A stretch of DNA of 29,264 nucleotides from a virus. This document shows, in pieces, positions 12,667 through 19,542 of this stretch (position 1 is its first letter; each line of letters opens with the position of its first letter). The translations under genes were made by a program, and so were the position numbers. The stretch is taken from positions 1-29,264 of IMG/VR virus record IMGVR_UViG_3300038682_000023; one strand, given 5' to 3'. The notes beneath the pieces are model-generated. The model had not been told where the DNA came from. It worked only from the letters and a program-made list of their open reading frames with translations, and ran no database searches.

Positions 12667-12904
12667 AGAATATTTTCAAAAAGTAACATTACCGATTGAT
12701 AAAGCAAATCACGCGTTTCAAGGGCTGTTGATATATAGCTTGATTGCACTATATAGCCCGTTTGTGGCGTTAGTGGTGGTGTTAGCAGTTGGTGTTGGTA
12801 AAGAGATACTAGACAGTAAGATTGGCGGTACAGTAGATGGTTGGGATACAGTTGCTACGGTAGCTGCTCCGATAGGGTTGTATGTGGTAGGATTATTCGT
12901 ATGA
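12659..12904 (+). CDS. Small membrane protein (81 aa)
   Basis: Eighty-one residues with two hydrophobic segments (about 24-46, LIYSLIALYSPFVALVVVLA, and 65-81, VATVAAPIGLYVVGLFV). The start LPIDKANHAFQGLLIYS and KEILDSKIGGTVDGWDTVA resemble small phage and bacterial membrane proteins with a 'DKxNHxxxG...K(E)xxD...D..DxxAT' pattern, frequently found in lysis regions, including putative holin-like or YfiM/DUF2279-like proteins. It overlaps both neighbours (8 and 4 nt). Holin function is possible but not shown. Confidence 0.6.
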   Translation: MLKEYFQKVTLPIDKANHAFQGLLIYSLIALYSPFVALVVVLAVGVGKEILDSKIGGTVDGWDTVATVAAPIGLYVVGLFV

Positions 12905-13203
12905 TTAGGCCGTGTGGTAAGTATTACGTGACAACAGAAGATATGGAGTATAGGGGCGTTATCGTCCCTAAGGGATTCAGGACTGATGGGATTAGTTACA
13001 AGTTCAGATTGGTTGGTGTTTTCATTAATAAGTTTGACCCGTTGTATATTGAGGCGGTGATATTTCATGATTACTTGACGGATTTAGGTGACTGGGATAC
13101 AGCTAATAGAGTGTTTGAAGAATTGTTGCCGGATACTAGGGTTGCGAAAGTGATGGTAGTTGCTGTTAAACTGTATGGGAAGTTTGTAAGAGGAGGACGT
13201 TAA
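12901..13203 (+). CDS. DUF1353 family protein
   Basis: From ATG 12901, a 100-residue soluble protein beginning MIRPCGKYYVTTEDMEYRG. The motif VPKGFRTDGIS followed by EAVIFHDYLTDLGDW is the DUF1353 pattern ('vPkGFxTDxaS...A.viHDyLY'). The family is common near phage lysis and tail genes and has no settled function; the conserved D and H suggest a catalytic or metal site. I chose 12901, which overlaps the preceding stop (ATGA), rather than an upstream TTG at 12841 that would read through the previous gene. Confidence 0.8.
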   Translation: MIRPCGKYYVTTEDMEYRGVIVPKGFRTDGISYKFRLVGVFINKFDPLYIEAVIFHDYLTDLGDWDTANRVFEELLPDTRVAKVMVVAVKLYGKFVRGGR

Positions 13204-13511
13204 TGTCGAGTATTTACGGGTACGTGATTGCAGGAATGCTGGTACTTAGTTTACTAGGTACTGGGTACTGGAGGTATCAGGGTATGGTAAGTACGATTGA
13301 GAACCAGAAAGTGCAGATTGAGAATAGGGATAGGAAGCTAGCGATAAAGGATGCGAATCTAATGGAGCAGGCAAGGAAGTTCGATAGGGAGTTGGCGAGT
13401 AGAGTCGCAGAAACTAAACTGGAGACAAAGAAGAAAATACTGGAGAAGGAGATTAGGTATGATAAGAGTAACTCAAGGGATATTACTAGCACTCGTATTG
13501 ATCTTCCTTAG
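13203..13511 (+). CDS. Inner-membrane spanin (Rz-like)
   Basis: A 102-residue protein with one N-terminal membrane anchor (about residues 5-23, YGYVIAGMLVLSLLGTGYW) and then a long charged coiled coil (residues 30-90, rich in E, K, R, Q). This is the i-spanin architecture: it spans the periplasm and, with the lipoprotein encoded in the overlapping frame, fuses inner and outer membranes in the last step of lysis. The next gene starts inside it in another frame, as with Rz/Rz1. Start and previous stop overlap as TAATG. Confidence 0.8.
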   Translation: MSSIYGYVIAGMLVLSLLGTGYWRYQGMVSTIENQKVQIENRDRKLAIKDANLMEQARKFDRELASRVAETKLETKKKILEKEIRYDKSNSRDITSTRIDLP

Positions 13512-13755
13512 TACGGGATGTGCTAGCAAAGAGCCGGAGATCGTGGAGAGAATTGTTTACGTTAAGCAAGAACCGTTTAGGTTTGTCGATGTGGACTCAC
13601 GAGGGATGAGTGTAGATGCTGGAAGTAAGGAATTACAGAGAGTGTGTACACCGATGGTGATTGAGGCAGGAAAGCAATATAGGAGAGTGATTGACTTGTA
13701 TGAAGAACAGATAAGCGAATATAGGAAAATACATGACGATAGAGGACAAGAATAA
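13459..13755 (+). CDS. Outer-membrane spanin lipoprotein (Rz1-like)
   Basis: Ninety-eight residues with a lipoprotein signal: hydrophobic MIRVTQGILLALVLIFLSTG then Cys21 (lipobox STGC). After cleavage the mature chain would be anchored in the outer membrane. It overlaps the i-spanin gene by 53 nt in another frame. It is longer than lambda Rz1 and has a helical C-terminus (RRVIDLYEEQISEYRK) rather than a proline-rich one. The pair implies a host with an outer membrane. RBS AAGGAGATTAGG precedes the ATG. Confidence 0.8.
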   Translation: MIRVTQGILLALVLIFLSTGCASKEPEIVERIVYVKQEPFRFVDVDSRGMSVDAGSKELQRVCTPMVIEAGKQYRRVIDLYEEQISEYRKIHDDRGQE

Positions 13756-13975
13756 ATGGAGAGTACGATTTAAGGTGTTTGCTGCGTTACTGGTACTTGG
13801 AGTACTGGTAGGGGGTGTAGTATTGGCAGTGCTAGGTAAGATTGCAGGATTTGCAGGTATTGCAGGTGCTGTATGTACGTTCGCTACGGGAGTGTTTGGT
13901 ATAGACTACTGGACAGCACCAGTCGATGATAAGAGACGGACTAGGTCTAAAGATGACTTAGGTACAATGCCGTGA
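13733..13975 (+). CDS. Small membrane protein, holin candidate
   Basis: Eighty residues: a charged N-terminus (MTIEDKNKWRVRFK), a long hydrophobic segment that can form two membrane passes (about 15-36 and 38-58, with GFAGIAGAVCTFATGVFGI), and a basic C-terminal tail (DDKRRTRSKDD). This layout fits class II-like phage holins, which form inner-membrane holes and release endolysin, and the gene is within the lysis cassette. It overlaps the o-spanin by 23 nt. No family is recognised with certainty. Confidence 0.55.
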   Translation: MTIEDKNKWRVRFKVFAALLVLGVLVGGVVLAVLGKIAGFAGIAGAVCTFATGVFGIDYWTAPVDDKRRTRSKDDLGTMP

Positions 13976-13994
13976 CTAACTAGTAGGAATTAAT

Positions 13995-14198
13995 ATGAAG
14001 ATATATGATGAAGAAAACAATTTAATTAAGGACGCGCACGACGACCACCACAGAAGCCTGGAAGAAGTACTGGAAGAGCGTAAGGCAAAGAAAGAGCGTA
14101 CGGAAAAGGTGAAGACGTCAGTGATGTCTTCGGTGGTTATAGCGTTAGTTATGGCAGTAATATCCCTGATTTGGGATAGTATACAGAGAGGTGGTTGA
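13995..14198 (+). CDS. Small C-terminally anchored membrane protein
   Basis: Sixty-seven residues: an acidic/basic helical N-terminal two thirds (DDHHRSLEEVLEERKAKKERTEK) and a single hydrophobic segment near the C-terminus (about 44-61, SSVVIALVMAVISLIW). The N-in, C-terminal anchor topology is like some class III holins and antiholins. TAGGAATTAAT upstream is a weak ribosome site. The stop overlaps the region of the next start. Role in lysis is inferred from position only. Confidence 0.5.
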   Translation: MKIYDEENNLIKDAHDDHHRSLEEVLEERKAKKERTEKVKTSVMSSVVIALVMAVISLIWDSIQRGG

Positions 14199-14200
14199 GG

Positions 14201-14686
14201 ATGGCAACGTTGAGACGGTTGTTGGGTACGGTAAGTGGATGGAAAGAGATGGCTATTGACGTTAAAGGATGGCTAATAGCGGTAATGGTAGTAGGGGTAA
14301 TGTTTACGTACGTACAGAGTTTGGAGAGTCCGGTAAGAGTGCTGGAGTCTTCAACAAGTTCTTCAGTGGGTTACGTTGGGCATCATTACAAACTGTGTAG
14401 GAAAGTGGAGTATGTTAGAGATAGCGCGTTAGTGATTGACAGGGCGTTTATACAGAATAAGAGCAATGGAGACATCGTTACGCTTAGTTTACCTCCGCTT
14501 ACGGTTAAAAGAGATGTAGGCGTGTACAACGTTTGTAGACTGGTGATGATTCCTAATGAGATTGATGAGGGTGACTGGATTATAAAGACGTACATATCGT
14601 ATGATTATTGGATTTGGCATCATACGAAAGAAGCACCAGAGATACCGGTGTATATTAAGTATGATAGAGAAGGGAGATTTGAGTAA
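14201..14686 (+). CDS. Single-pass membrane protein of the lysis region
   Basis: From ATG 14201, 161 residues: a membrane anchor at about 22-42 (GWLIAVMVVGVMFTYVQSL), then a 115-residue beta-rich outer domain with two cysteines (YKLCRK and YNVCRL) that could pair in the periplasm. GAGAGG at 14186-14191 is 9 nt ahead of this ATG; a TTG at 14195 overlapping the previous stop is the alternative. A periplasmic domain in a lysis cassette recalls antiholin regulators, but no homology is claimed. Confidence 0.5.
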   Translation: MATLRRLLGTVSGWKEMAIDVKGWLIAVMVVGVMFTYVQSLESPVRVLESSTSSSVGYVGHHYKLCRKVEYVRDSALVIDRAFIQNKSNGDIVTLSLPPLTVKRDVGVYNVCRLVMIPNEIDEGDWIIKTYISYDYWIWHHTKEAPEIPVYIKYDREGRFE

Positions 14687-15126
14687 TGTATGCGTTTGGG
14701 GAAAAGAGTCAGAGTAAGTTAGATACTTGCCATGAAGATATACAAGTGATAATGAATGAAGTAATTAAAGTGTACGATGTGAGTGTGATTGAAGGACATA
14801 GAAGTCAAGAGACACAAATGAAGTATTTCCAAGAAGGAAAGAGTACACTGGATGGAGTGAATAAGAAATCTAAGCATCAGAGTTATCCGAGTAAAGCGAT
14901 TGACCTAATGCCGTATAAGAAGGGAACGAATGCGTTTAGTGGGAATGAATTAGATACTAGACGGTTTTACTTTATGATGGGTATTGTTAAGGCTACTGCT
15001 GAACGGTTGTTGGCTGAAGGTAAGATTTCGCATAAAGTTAGGTTTGGGATTGACTGGGATGGGGATGACGTGTTCCGGGATCAGAATTTCCACGATGCAC
15101 CACACTTCGAAATAATTGGACTTTAA
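14686..15126 (+). CDS. Endolysin, L-alanyl-D-glutamate peptidase-like (M15/VanY-type)
   Basis: A 146-residue enzyme that should cut the peptide stems of peptidoglycan. The M15/LAS zinc-peptidase pattern is visible: EGHRS (36-40), SKHQSYPSKAIDL with H64 and D73 as metal ligands, and HDAPHFE with D137 as catalytic acid region and H140 as third ligand. Length and motif order match the T5 endolysin-like group. No signal sequence, so export depends on the holin candidates upstream. Start overlaps the previous stop by 1 nt (TAATG). Confidence 0.85.
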   Translation: MYAFGEKSQSKLDTCHEDIQVIMNEVIKVYDVSVIEGHRSQETQMKYFQEGKSTLDGVNKKSKHQSYPSKAIDLMPYKKGTNAFSGNELDTRRFYFMMGIVKATAERLLAEGKISHKVRFGIDWDGDDVFRDQNFHDAPHFEIIGL

Positions 15127-15145
15127 GGTTAGATTAGATAAAATG
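15114..15145 (+). promoter_or_regulatory. Promoter-like element P5
   Basis: AAGGTTA (15125-15131) is followed after 7 nt by TAAAATG (15139-15145); the upstream box position (15114, AATTGGA) matches poorly. It spans the end of the endolysin gene and precedes the portal gene, so it would start transcription of the head-gene block. Confidence 0.5.
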
Positions 15146-15170
15146 GGGCAAAGAATGATAGGAAATATAA

Positions 15171-17141
15171 ATGGCTATTAAGAAAAATGAAATACTGAAT
15201 GCATTGAAGAATGACTTGAAGGCAGCTGACACGTTGAGGAGGACTTGGTTTAATAAGATCGAGGACTGGAAAAACGAGACTGCTGGAGAATTGTACGGGA
15301 ATGAAGTACAGGGTAAGTCGAAGATAGTATCTAAGGATATCTACAAGCAAAGAGAATGGATGATACCAAGTTTGGCAGATCCGTTCTTGAGTACTCCCGA
15401 TGTGGTTAAGTGTAATCCGGTGACGTTCGAGGATGCTGAGAGTGCACGACAGACTGAATTGCTGTTGAATACGCAGTTTTGTCGAAAGTTCCCAAGGTAT
15501 AACTTTATCATGAAGAGTTTACGGGTCTTAGCTACAGAAGGTACATTAGTGGTACAGACTGGATGGGACTATGAAGATGAAGAAGTAGATACTTACGTTG
15601 AGAAAGTAATGACGGATGAGTATGGGGTTCAGTATGTGGAAATGGTCGAAGAGACTGTTACGCAAGTGAAGAAGAATCAGCCTACTGCTGTTGTTTGTAG
15701 GAATGAGGATATTTACATTGACCCGACTTGTATGGATGATATGGACAAGTGCCAATTCGTGATACATAGATACGAGTCAGACCTAAGTACGTTGAGAGCC
15801 GATGGTAGGTATAAGAACTTGGAGAAAGTGGCTCAGAGAGAAGCAGGGAACGTTAGAGGGGAAGCGGATTATTATCCGGAAGACTTGACGTACTTTGACT
15901 TTGAAGATGCTGCTAGAAAGAAGATCGTGGTACATGAGTACTGGGGTAATTACGATGTAAATGGTGACGGGATAGCGGAGCCTATCGTATGTGCTTGGGT
16001 AGGGGATATAATTATTAGATTGCAGAGTAATCCGTATCCGGATCAGAAGCCACCGTTTGTGGTTGTACCGTTTAACGCTGTACCGTTTCAAATGCATGGA
16101 GAGAGTTTAGCGAGTTCAATCGGGGATAACCAGAAAGTGAAGACTGCGATTATTAGAGGTGTTATAGATAATATGGCACAGAGTAATAATGGACAAGTCG
16201 GAATGCGGCATGGTGCGTTAGATATGAATAATAGGAAGAAATTCCTGTCAGGAAAGAACTTCGAGTATAATGGGAATCCTGGGGATTTCTGGCAAGGAGG
16301 GTATAATAACATACCGTCGAGTGCGTTTGACATGCTTGGAGTACAGAGTAATGAAATCGAGAGTCAGACTGGAGTTAAGAGTTTCAGTGGTGGAATTAGT
16401 GGATCTAGCTTAGGTGGGACTGCTACGGGTGCAAGAGGTGCATTAGATGCGACTGCGACTAGAAGAATGAGTCTGGTACGAAATGTAGCAGAGAATCTAA
16501 TTAAGCCGTTAATGAGAAAGTGGATGGCGTATAACGCGGAGTTCCTTGAAGAAGAGGAAGTGGTTAGAATAACTAATGCAGAGTTTGTACCGGTTAGAAA
16601 AGATGACTTAGGTGGAAGAATTGATATTGAGATAGCAGTAGCTACAGCAGAGGATAACGCGGGCAAGGCAGAGCAACTAAGTTTCCTATTGCAAACAATG
16701 GGACCTAATCAGGATTTCCAAGTTACTCAACTAATGATGGCAGAGCTAGCTAGATTAAGCCGAATGCCTGAACTAGAAAAACAAATAAAAGAGTATAACC
16801 CGCAACCGTCACCAGAGCAACAAATGTTACAGCAGTTAGAGCTTGAAAAGAAACAACTAGAAAATAAAAAGTTACAAGCAGATATAGAAGATAAGCTAGC
16901 ACGAGCAGGTGAGAATATTGAGGACAGAAAGTATAAAGCATGGAAAGCAGAAGTAGAAAAAGCGAAAGCAAGAAAACTGGAGGCTGAAAGTGACTTAAAA
17001 GACTTGGACTTCCTTAAAGCAGACAATGAGTATGATAGAGTAGTGGAAAATGAACGAGCGTTGAGAGACCAAGCACATCAGAAAGAAATGGCAGTATTTC
17101 AGAAATTATCAGGTGATAAAAATATAGGGATGGTTAGATGA
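15171..17141 (+). CDS. Portal protein
   Basis: A 656-residue portal, the dodecameric ring at one capsid vertex through which DNA enters and to which the tail attaches. Support: N-terminal helix-rich part with RTWFNKIEDWKNE, QREWMIPSLADPFLSTPDVV (about 60-80), repeated acidic beta segments, the segment PPFVVVPFNAVPFQMHGESLASSIGDNQ (about 293-320), and SGGISGSSLGGTATGARGALDATATRRM (about 406-433), a pattern common in P22-like/podophage portals. Residues about 545-640 are a long E/K/Q-rich coiled coil, plausibly the barrel. Its distance from terL (10 kb) is unusual. Confidence 0.85.
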   Translation: MAIKKNEILNALKNDLKAADTLRRTWFNKIEDWKNETAGELYGNEVQGKSKIVSKDIYKQREWMIPSLADPFLSTPDVVKCNPVTFEDAESARQTELLLNTQFCRKFPRYNFIMKSLRVLATEGTLVVQTGWDYEDEEVDTYVEKVMTDEYGVQYVEMVEETVTQVKKNQPTAVVCRNEDIYIDPTCMDDMDKCQFVIHRYESDLSTLRADGRYKNLEKVAQREAGNVRGEADYYPEDLTYFDFEDAARKKIVVHEYWGNYDVNGDGIAEPIVCAWVGDIIIRLQSNPYPDQKPPFVVVPFNAVPFQMHGESLASSIGDNQKVKTAIIRGVIDNMAQSNNGQVGMRHGALDMNNRKKFLSGKNFEYNGNPGDFWQGGYNNIPSSAFDMLGVQSNEIESQTGVKSFSGGISGSSLGGTATGARGALDATATRRMSLVRNVAENLIKPLMRKWMAYNAEFLEEEEVVRITNAEFVPVRKDDLGGRIDIEIAVATAEDNAGKAEQLSFLLQTMGPNQDFQVTQLMMAELARLSRMPELEKQIKEYNPQPSPEQQMLQQLELEKKQLENKKLQADIEDKLARAGENIEDRKYKAWKAEVEKAKARKLEAESDLKDLDFLKADNEYDRVVENERALRDQAHQKEMAVFQKLSGDKNIGMVR

Positions 17142-17839
17142 GTACGTGGCTTATATACAAACACGAAAACGTACTAAATGGTAAGGTCTACATAGGCCTT
17201 ACGAAGTATACAATGGAAGCTAGATGGTCTAAGCACTGCTACTCTGCAAGATGTAAGCCAGAAGGGCATTTTCACCATGCAATAGCTAAATACGGCAGAG
17301 AAGTGTGGGAGTCTGAGGTTCTAGTGGACGGGTTACCTACGGAAGAGGAAGCCTTAGCAAAAGAGATGTACTATGTGGAAGTATATGATTCCATGAGGGA
17401 AGGGTACAACTCGACAGAAGGAGGGGACTACAACCCAATGATGGGAGCTGCGAAAGCTGACAGCGTAAGGAAACAACGAATAAGCCGAAAGGTACCGACC
17501 CACAAATTGTATAATGTTATCACAAGTAAAAGTTTTGAGGGATATGTAGGCGACTTAGCTAAATCGCTAGAACTAGGCGCTAGCGCCTTTTCTGGTGTAG
17601 TAGCAGGTAAACAAAGATCCGCACATGGCTGGGTGTTAGATACCCCAGCAAACCGAAATTACAAAATACTGAATAGGTACTGGTTTGTACATGATACCTA
17701 TGGTACAGACTACGCGACTATTGACGAAATGGTAAGAAAGTATCCTAGCATTACAAGTAGAGGTAACCTAAGTGGTGTTGTGTACGGTACAAGAAAATCC
17801 CACCAAGGGTGGCAAATAATACATAAGGATAAAAAATGA
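17138..17839 (+). CDS. GIY-YIG homing endonuclease 2
   Basis: A 233-residue free-standing homing endonuclease overlapping the portal stop and the next start by 4 nt each. Nuclease domain residues 1-105: WLIYKHENVLNGKVYIGLT, arginine in EARWSKHC, HFHHAIAKYG, and the glutamate helix near EEALAKEMYYVEVYD, then GYNSTEGG. The C-terminal half carries two copies of a short DNA-binding repeat ending VVAGKQRSAHGWVL and VVYGTRKSHQGWQII (NUMOD-like, 'xGxxxSxxGWxx'). Its nuclease domain is close to that of the gene at 2760, but the DNA-binding part differs, as expected for retargeting. Confidence 0.88.
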   Translation: MSTWLIYKHENVLNGKVYIGLTKYTMEARWSKHCYSARCKPEGHFHHAIAKYGREVWESEVLVDGLPTEEEALAKEMYYVEVYDSMREGYNSTEGGDYNPMMGAAKADSVRKQRISRKVPTHKLYNVITSKSFEGYVGDLAKSLELGASAFSGVVAGKQRSAHGWVLDTPANRNYKILNRYWFVHDTYGTDYATIDEMVRKYPSITSRGNLSGVVYGTRKSHQGWQIIHKDKK

Positions 17840-18339
17840 GATTAACGGAAAAGTATAGTTATGACGAGGCAAACAAACAGAAAGCACAAGCTTTTGATCA
17901 GATGCAAGCAGAGGCAGGACAAAGAAACTTAGTTAAGCAAGCGTACGATAAAGGTAAACAGGATGTAGTTACTACGATTGATCAAGACCTTGCAAGAGTT
18001 TACGGGCAAGGCGGACTAGCTGGAATGGCTAGAGACGAGCAAATACAAGTAATGAATCAGCAAAAGAATGACGTAGCGCAGGCAATACTGATGGGTAGTC
18101 CAGAAGAAGCAATGGCAGCAACTAAGTGGGCGATGGACAATAAGATACTGACAGAACCAGAACTACAAGGGGTAACACAGGCTAGAGGAATGAGAGAAGA
18201 ACAACTAAATCCTAGAGTACAGGAAATGACGCCTCAAGAGATGGCAATGTTAGATATGCAGGCAGAGACTGGACAAAGTAACTTCCAAGAGCAAGGGCCT
18301 ACCCCAGAACAACTAGGACTAGCAGGAGCGTTAAAATGA
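17836..18339 (+). CDS. Hypothetical virion-associated protein (167 aa)
   Basis: A 167-residue, predicted all-helical, Q/M/A-rich protein (LVKQAYDKGKQDVVTTIDQDLARVYGQGGLAGMARDEQ in the middle; QEMTPQEMAMLDMQAE near the end). It lies between portal and scaffold genes, shares 4-nt overlaps with both neighbours, and its composition resembles podophage head or ejection proteins. No specific family recognised; the reading frame itself is secure. Confidence 0.6.
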   Translation: MRLTEKYSYDEANKQKAQAFDQMQAEAGQRNLVKQAYDKGKQDVVTTIDQDLARVYGQGGLAGMARDEQIQVMNQQKNDVAQAILMGSPEEAMAATKWAMDNKILTEPELQGVTQARGMREEQLNPRVQEMTPQEMAMLDMQAETGQSNFQEQGPTPEQLGLAGALK

Positions 18340-18581
18340 TGGGACAAGGGCAAGGACTGGCACAACAGCAAGCAATGGGGCAACAACAACCTCAGCAGCA
18401 GCAAGTGGGAGTAGAACAGGTGGCAGCAATGCTAATGCAAGGAGTAACTCCGGAAGAATTAGTACAGAAAGGTGTACCGGTTCAAGTGATTGAGCAAGCG
18501 ATGATGCTGATTCAGCAACAACAGCAAGTTCAGGCAGGTGATGCAGGGCTAGCAGGGAGAGTGACTCAAGGCGGACTGTAA
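18336..18581 (+). CDS. Glutamine-rich small protein (81 aa)
   Basis: Eighty-one residues, about one third glutamine, starting MMGQGQGLAQQQ. The middle ELVQKGVPVQVIEQAMMLIQQQ could form an amphipathic helix. Low-complexity Q-rich proteins of this kind appear beside portal genes in several podophages, but no function is known. The final TAATG overlaps the next small gene. Confidence 0.55.
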   Translation: MMGQGQGLAQQQAMGQQQPQQQQVGVEQVAAMLMQGVTPEELVQKGVPVQVIEQAMMLIQQQQQVQAGDAGLAGRVTQGGL

Positions 18582-18703
18582 TGGCCGAAGGGAAACAAAA
18601 ACTAAAAGGGACTTACTCCGGGCCATTGAATCGGTACGGGAGTGGGGAGAAGAACGTGGTGAAACACTACTACGCAGGTAGTAAGAAAAGTAAAGGAAAG
18701 TAA
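18581..18703 (+). CDS. Small basic protein (40 aa)
   Basis: A 40-residue frame from ATG 18581 to TAA 18701-18703, strongly basic and Gly/Ser/Lys rich (MAEGKQKLKGTYSGPLNRYG ... AGSKKSKGK). It fills exactly the gap between two genes, overlapping the preceding stop (TAATG) and abutting the next ATG, with no other use of this DNA visible. It may bind DNA or capsid acid surfaces; this is speculation. Too short for most gene finders. Confidence 0.5.
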   Translation: MAEGKQKLKGTYSGPLNRYGSGEKNVVKHYYAGSKKSKGK

Positions 18704-19096
18704 ATGGCAGGATTAGCTAAAAGTAAAATGAAGAATAAGGCAGGGATGGCAGCAGAAATGTTAGGGTTAATGTTTGATAGTAGAGATTATGCTCACTTGG
18801 CTCACTTGAAGACTGGGAGTTACTCGAAGCATAGAGCGTTAGATACGTTTTATACGGAGTTGTTGGAGTTGACGGATGAACTGGCGGAAGTAGCACAGGG
18901 AATGTACGGTAAGTTAGATATAACGATATCTGGAGTGACTGAGAATGTAAATGACCCGATAGGCGTATTGCAGAAGCATATGGCGAAGATCGAAGCGTTA
19001 GGCGAAGAATGTGATGGTAGAGCGTTGAACAAGGTTCTAGACGATGTATCGGCGTTGTATGCACGTACAATTTATAAGTTAATTGAATTAGATTAG
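18704..19096 (+). CDS. DUF5856-like (Dps-like helical) protein
   Basis: A 130-residue protein. The core HLAHLKTGSYSKHRALDTFYTELLELTDELAEVAQGMYG (about residues 32-72) matches the pattern of DUF5856/Dps-like phage proteins ('xxxHW.T.SyaeHkALgeFYd.l.dl.DefvEayqG'), a four-helix bundle related to ferritin-like folds. The family occurs next to phage head genes and has no confirmed role; metal-binding H and E residues are present. RBS AAAGGAAAG just upstream overlaps the end of the small basic gene. Confidence 0.7.
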   Translation: MAGLAKSKMKNKAGMAAEMLGLMFDSRDYAHLAHLKTGSYSKHRALDTFYTELLELTDELAEVAQGMYGKLDITISGVTENVNDPIGVLQKHMAKIEALGEECDGRALNKVLDDVSALYARTIYKLIELD

Positions 19097-19110
19097 GAGA
19101 GTCCCAGTAT

Positions 19111-19142
19111 AAGGGGTTCTTAAGGTTAAGTGCGATAGAATG
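19111..19142 (+). promoter_or_regulatory. Promoter-like element P6
   Basis: AAGGGGT (19111-19117), AAGGTTA (19122-19128) and TAGAATG (19136-19142) keep the 11/14-nt spacing. It lies in the 118-nt gap before the gene starting at 19215, leaving a leader of about 65 nt. It would drive the scaffold and capsid genes. Confidence 0.5.
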
Positions 19143-19214
19143 TTGTCAAAGATGACCGATAGGATCGATGTCACTAAAAGCCAATTCAATATATCAATAA
19201 CTGGAGGACTTGTA

Positions 19215-19538
19215 ATGACAAGCAACCAAATGACAGCTGATAATGGATTTACAGCAGAAGAATTAGAAGAGTACAACTACTGGGTTGGAATGAGACAAGC
19301 ATTAGAGAGATTAGAAGCTAATCCTGACTTTAAGAAAGTAGTACTAGAAGGATACTTCAAGGATAGAGCAGTGAACGCAGTGAGTGCAATGGCGTCTAAC
19401 TATGTTAGAAAGTCTAACACTAGAGGTGAGCTGATTGAAGAACTGAATGCGATTAGTCAATTACAACAACACTTTATCATCATTAAGAGTATGGGAGCGG
19501 AAGCACCAGACGATGAGTTTGATGACGATGAGGAGTAA
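19215..19538 (+). CDS. Hypothetical protein (107 aa) before the scaffold
   Basis: From ATG 19215, 107 residues, helical, with an acidic tail (DDEFDDDEE). The start is set by GGAGG at 19203-19207; an ATG at 19140 in the same frame lacks a ribosome site and falls within the promoter-like element. The body (NYWVGMRQALERLEANPDFKKVVLEGYFKDRAVNAVSAMAS) follows a pattern ('L..n.dFk.vile.yf.e.a.rl...la') seen in small head-region proteins of podophages. Function unknown. Confidence 0.65.
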   Translation: MTSNQMTADNGFTAEELEEYNYWVGMRQALERLEANPDFKKVVLEGYFKDRAVNAVSAMASNYVRKSNTRGELIEELNAISQLQQHFIIIKSMGAEAPDDEFDDDEE

Positions 19539-19542
19539 GTAG

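Noticed and set aside
12841-13203. Longer DUF1353 protein from TTG 12841
   Set aside because: The extra residues read through the coding end of the preceding gene; ATG 12901 gives the family's normal N-terminus with ATGA coupling.
19140-19538. Longer frame from ATG 19140
   Set aside because: It lies within the promoter-like element and lacks a ribosome site; GGAGG points to ATG 19215.
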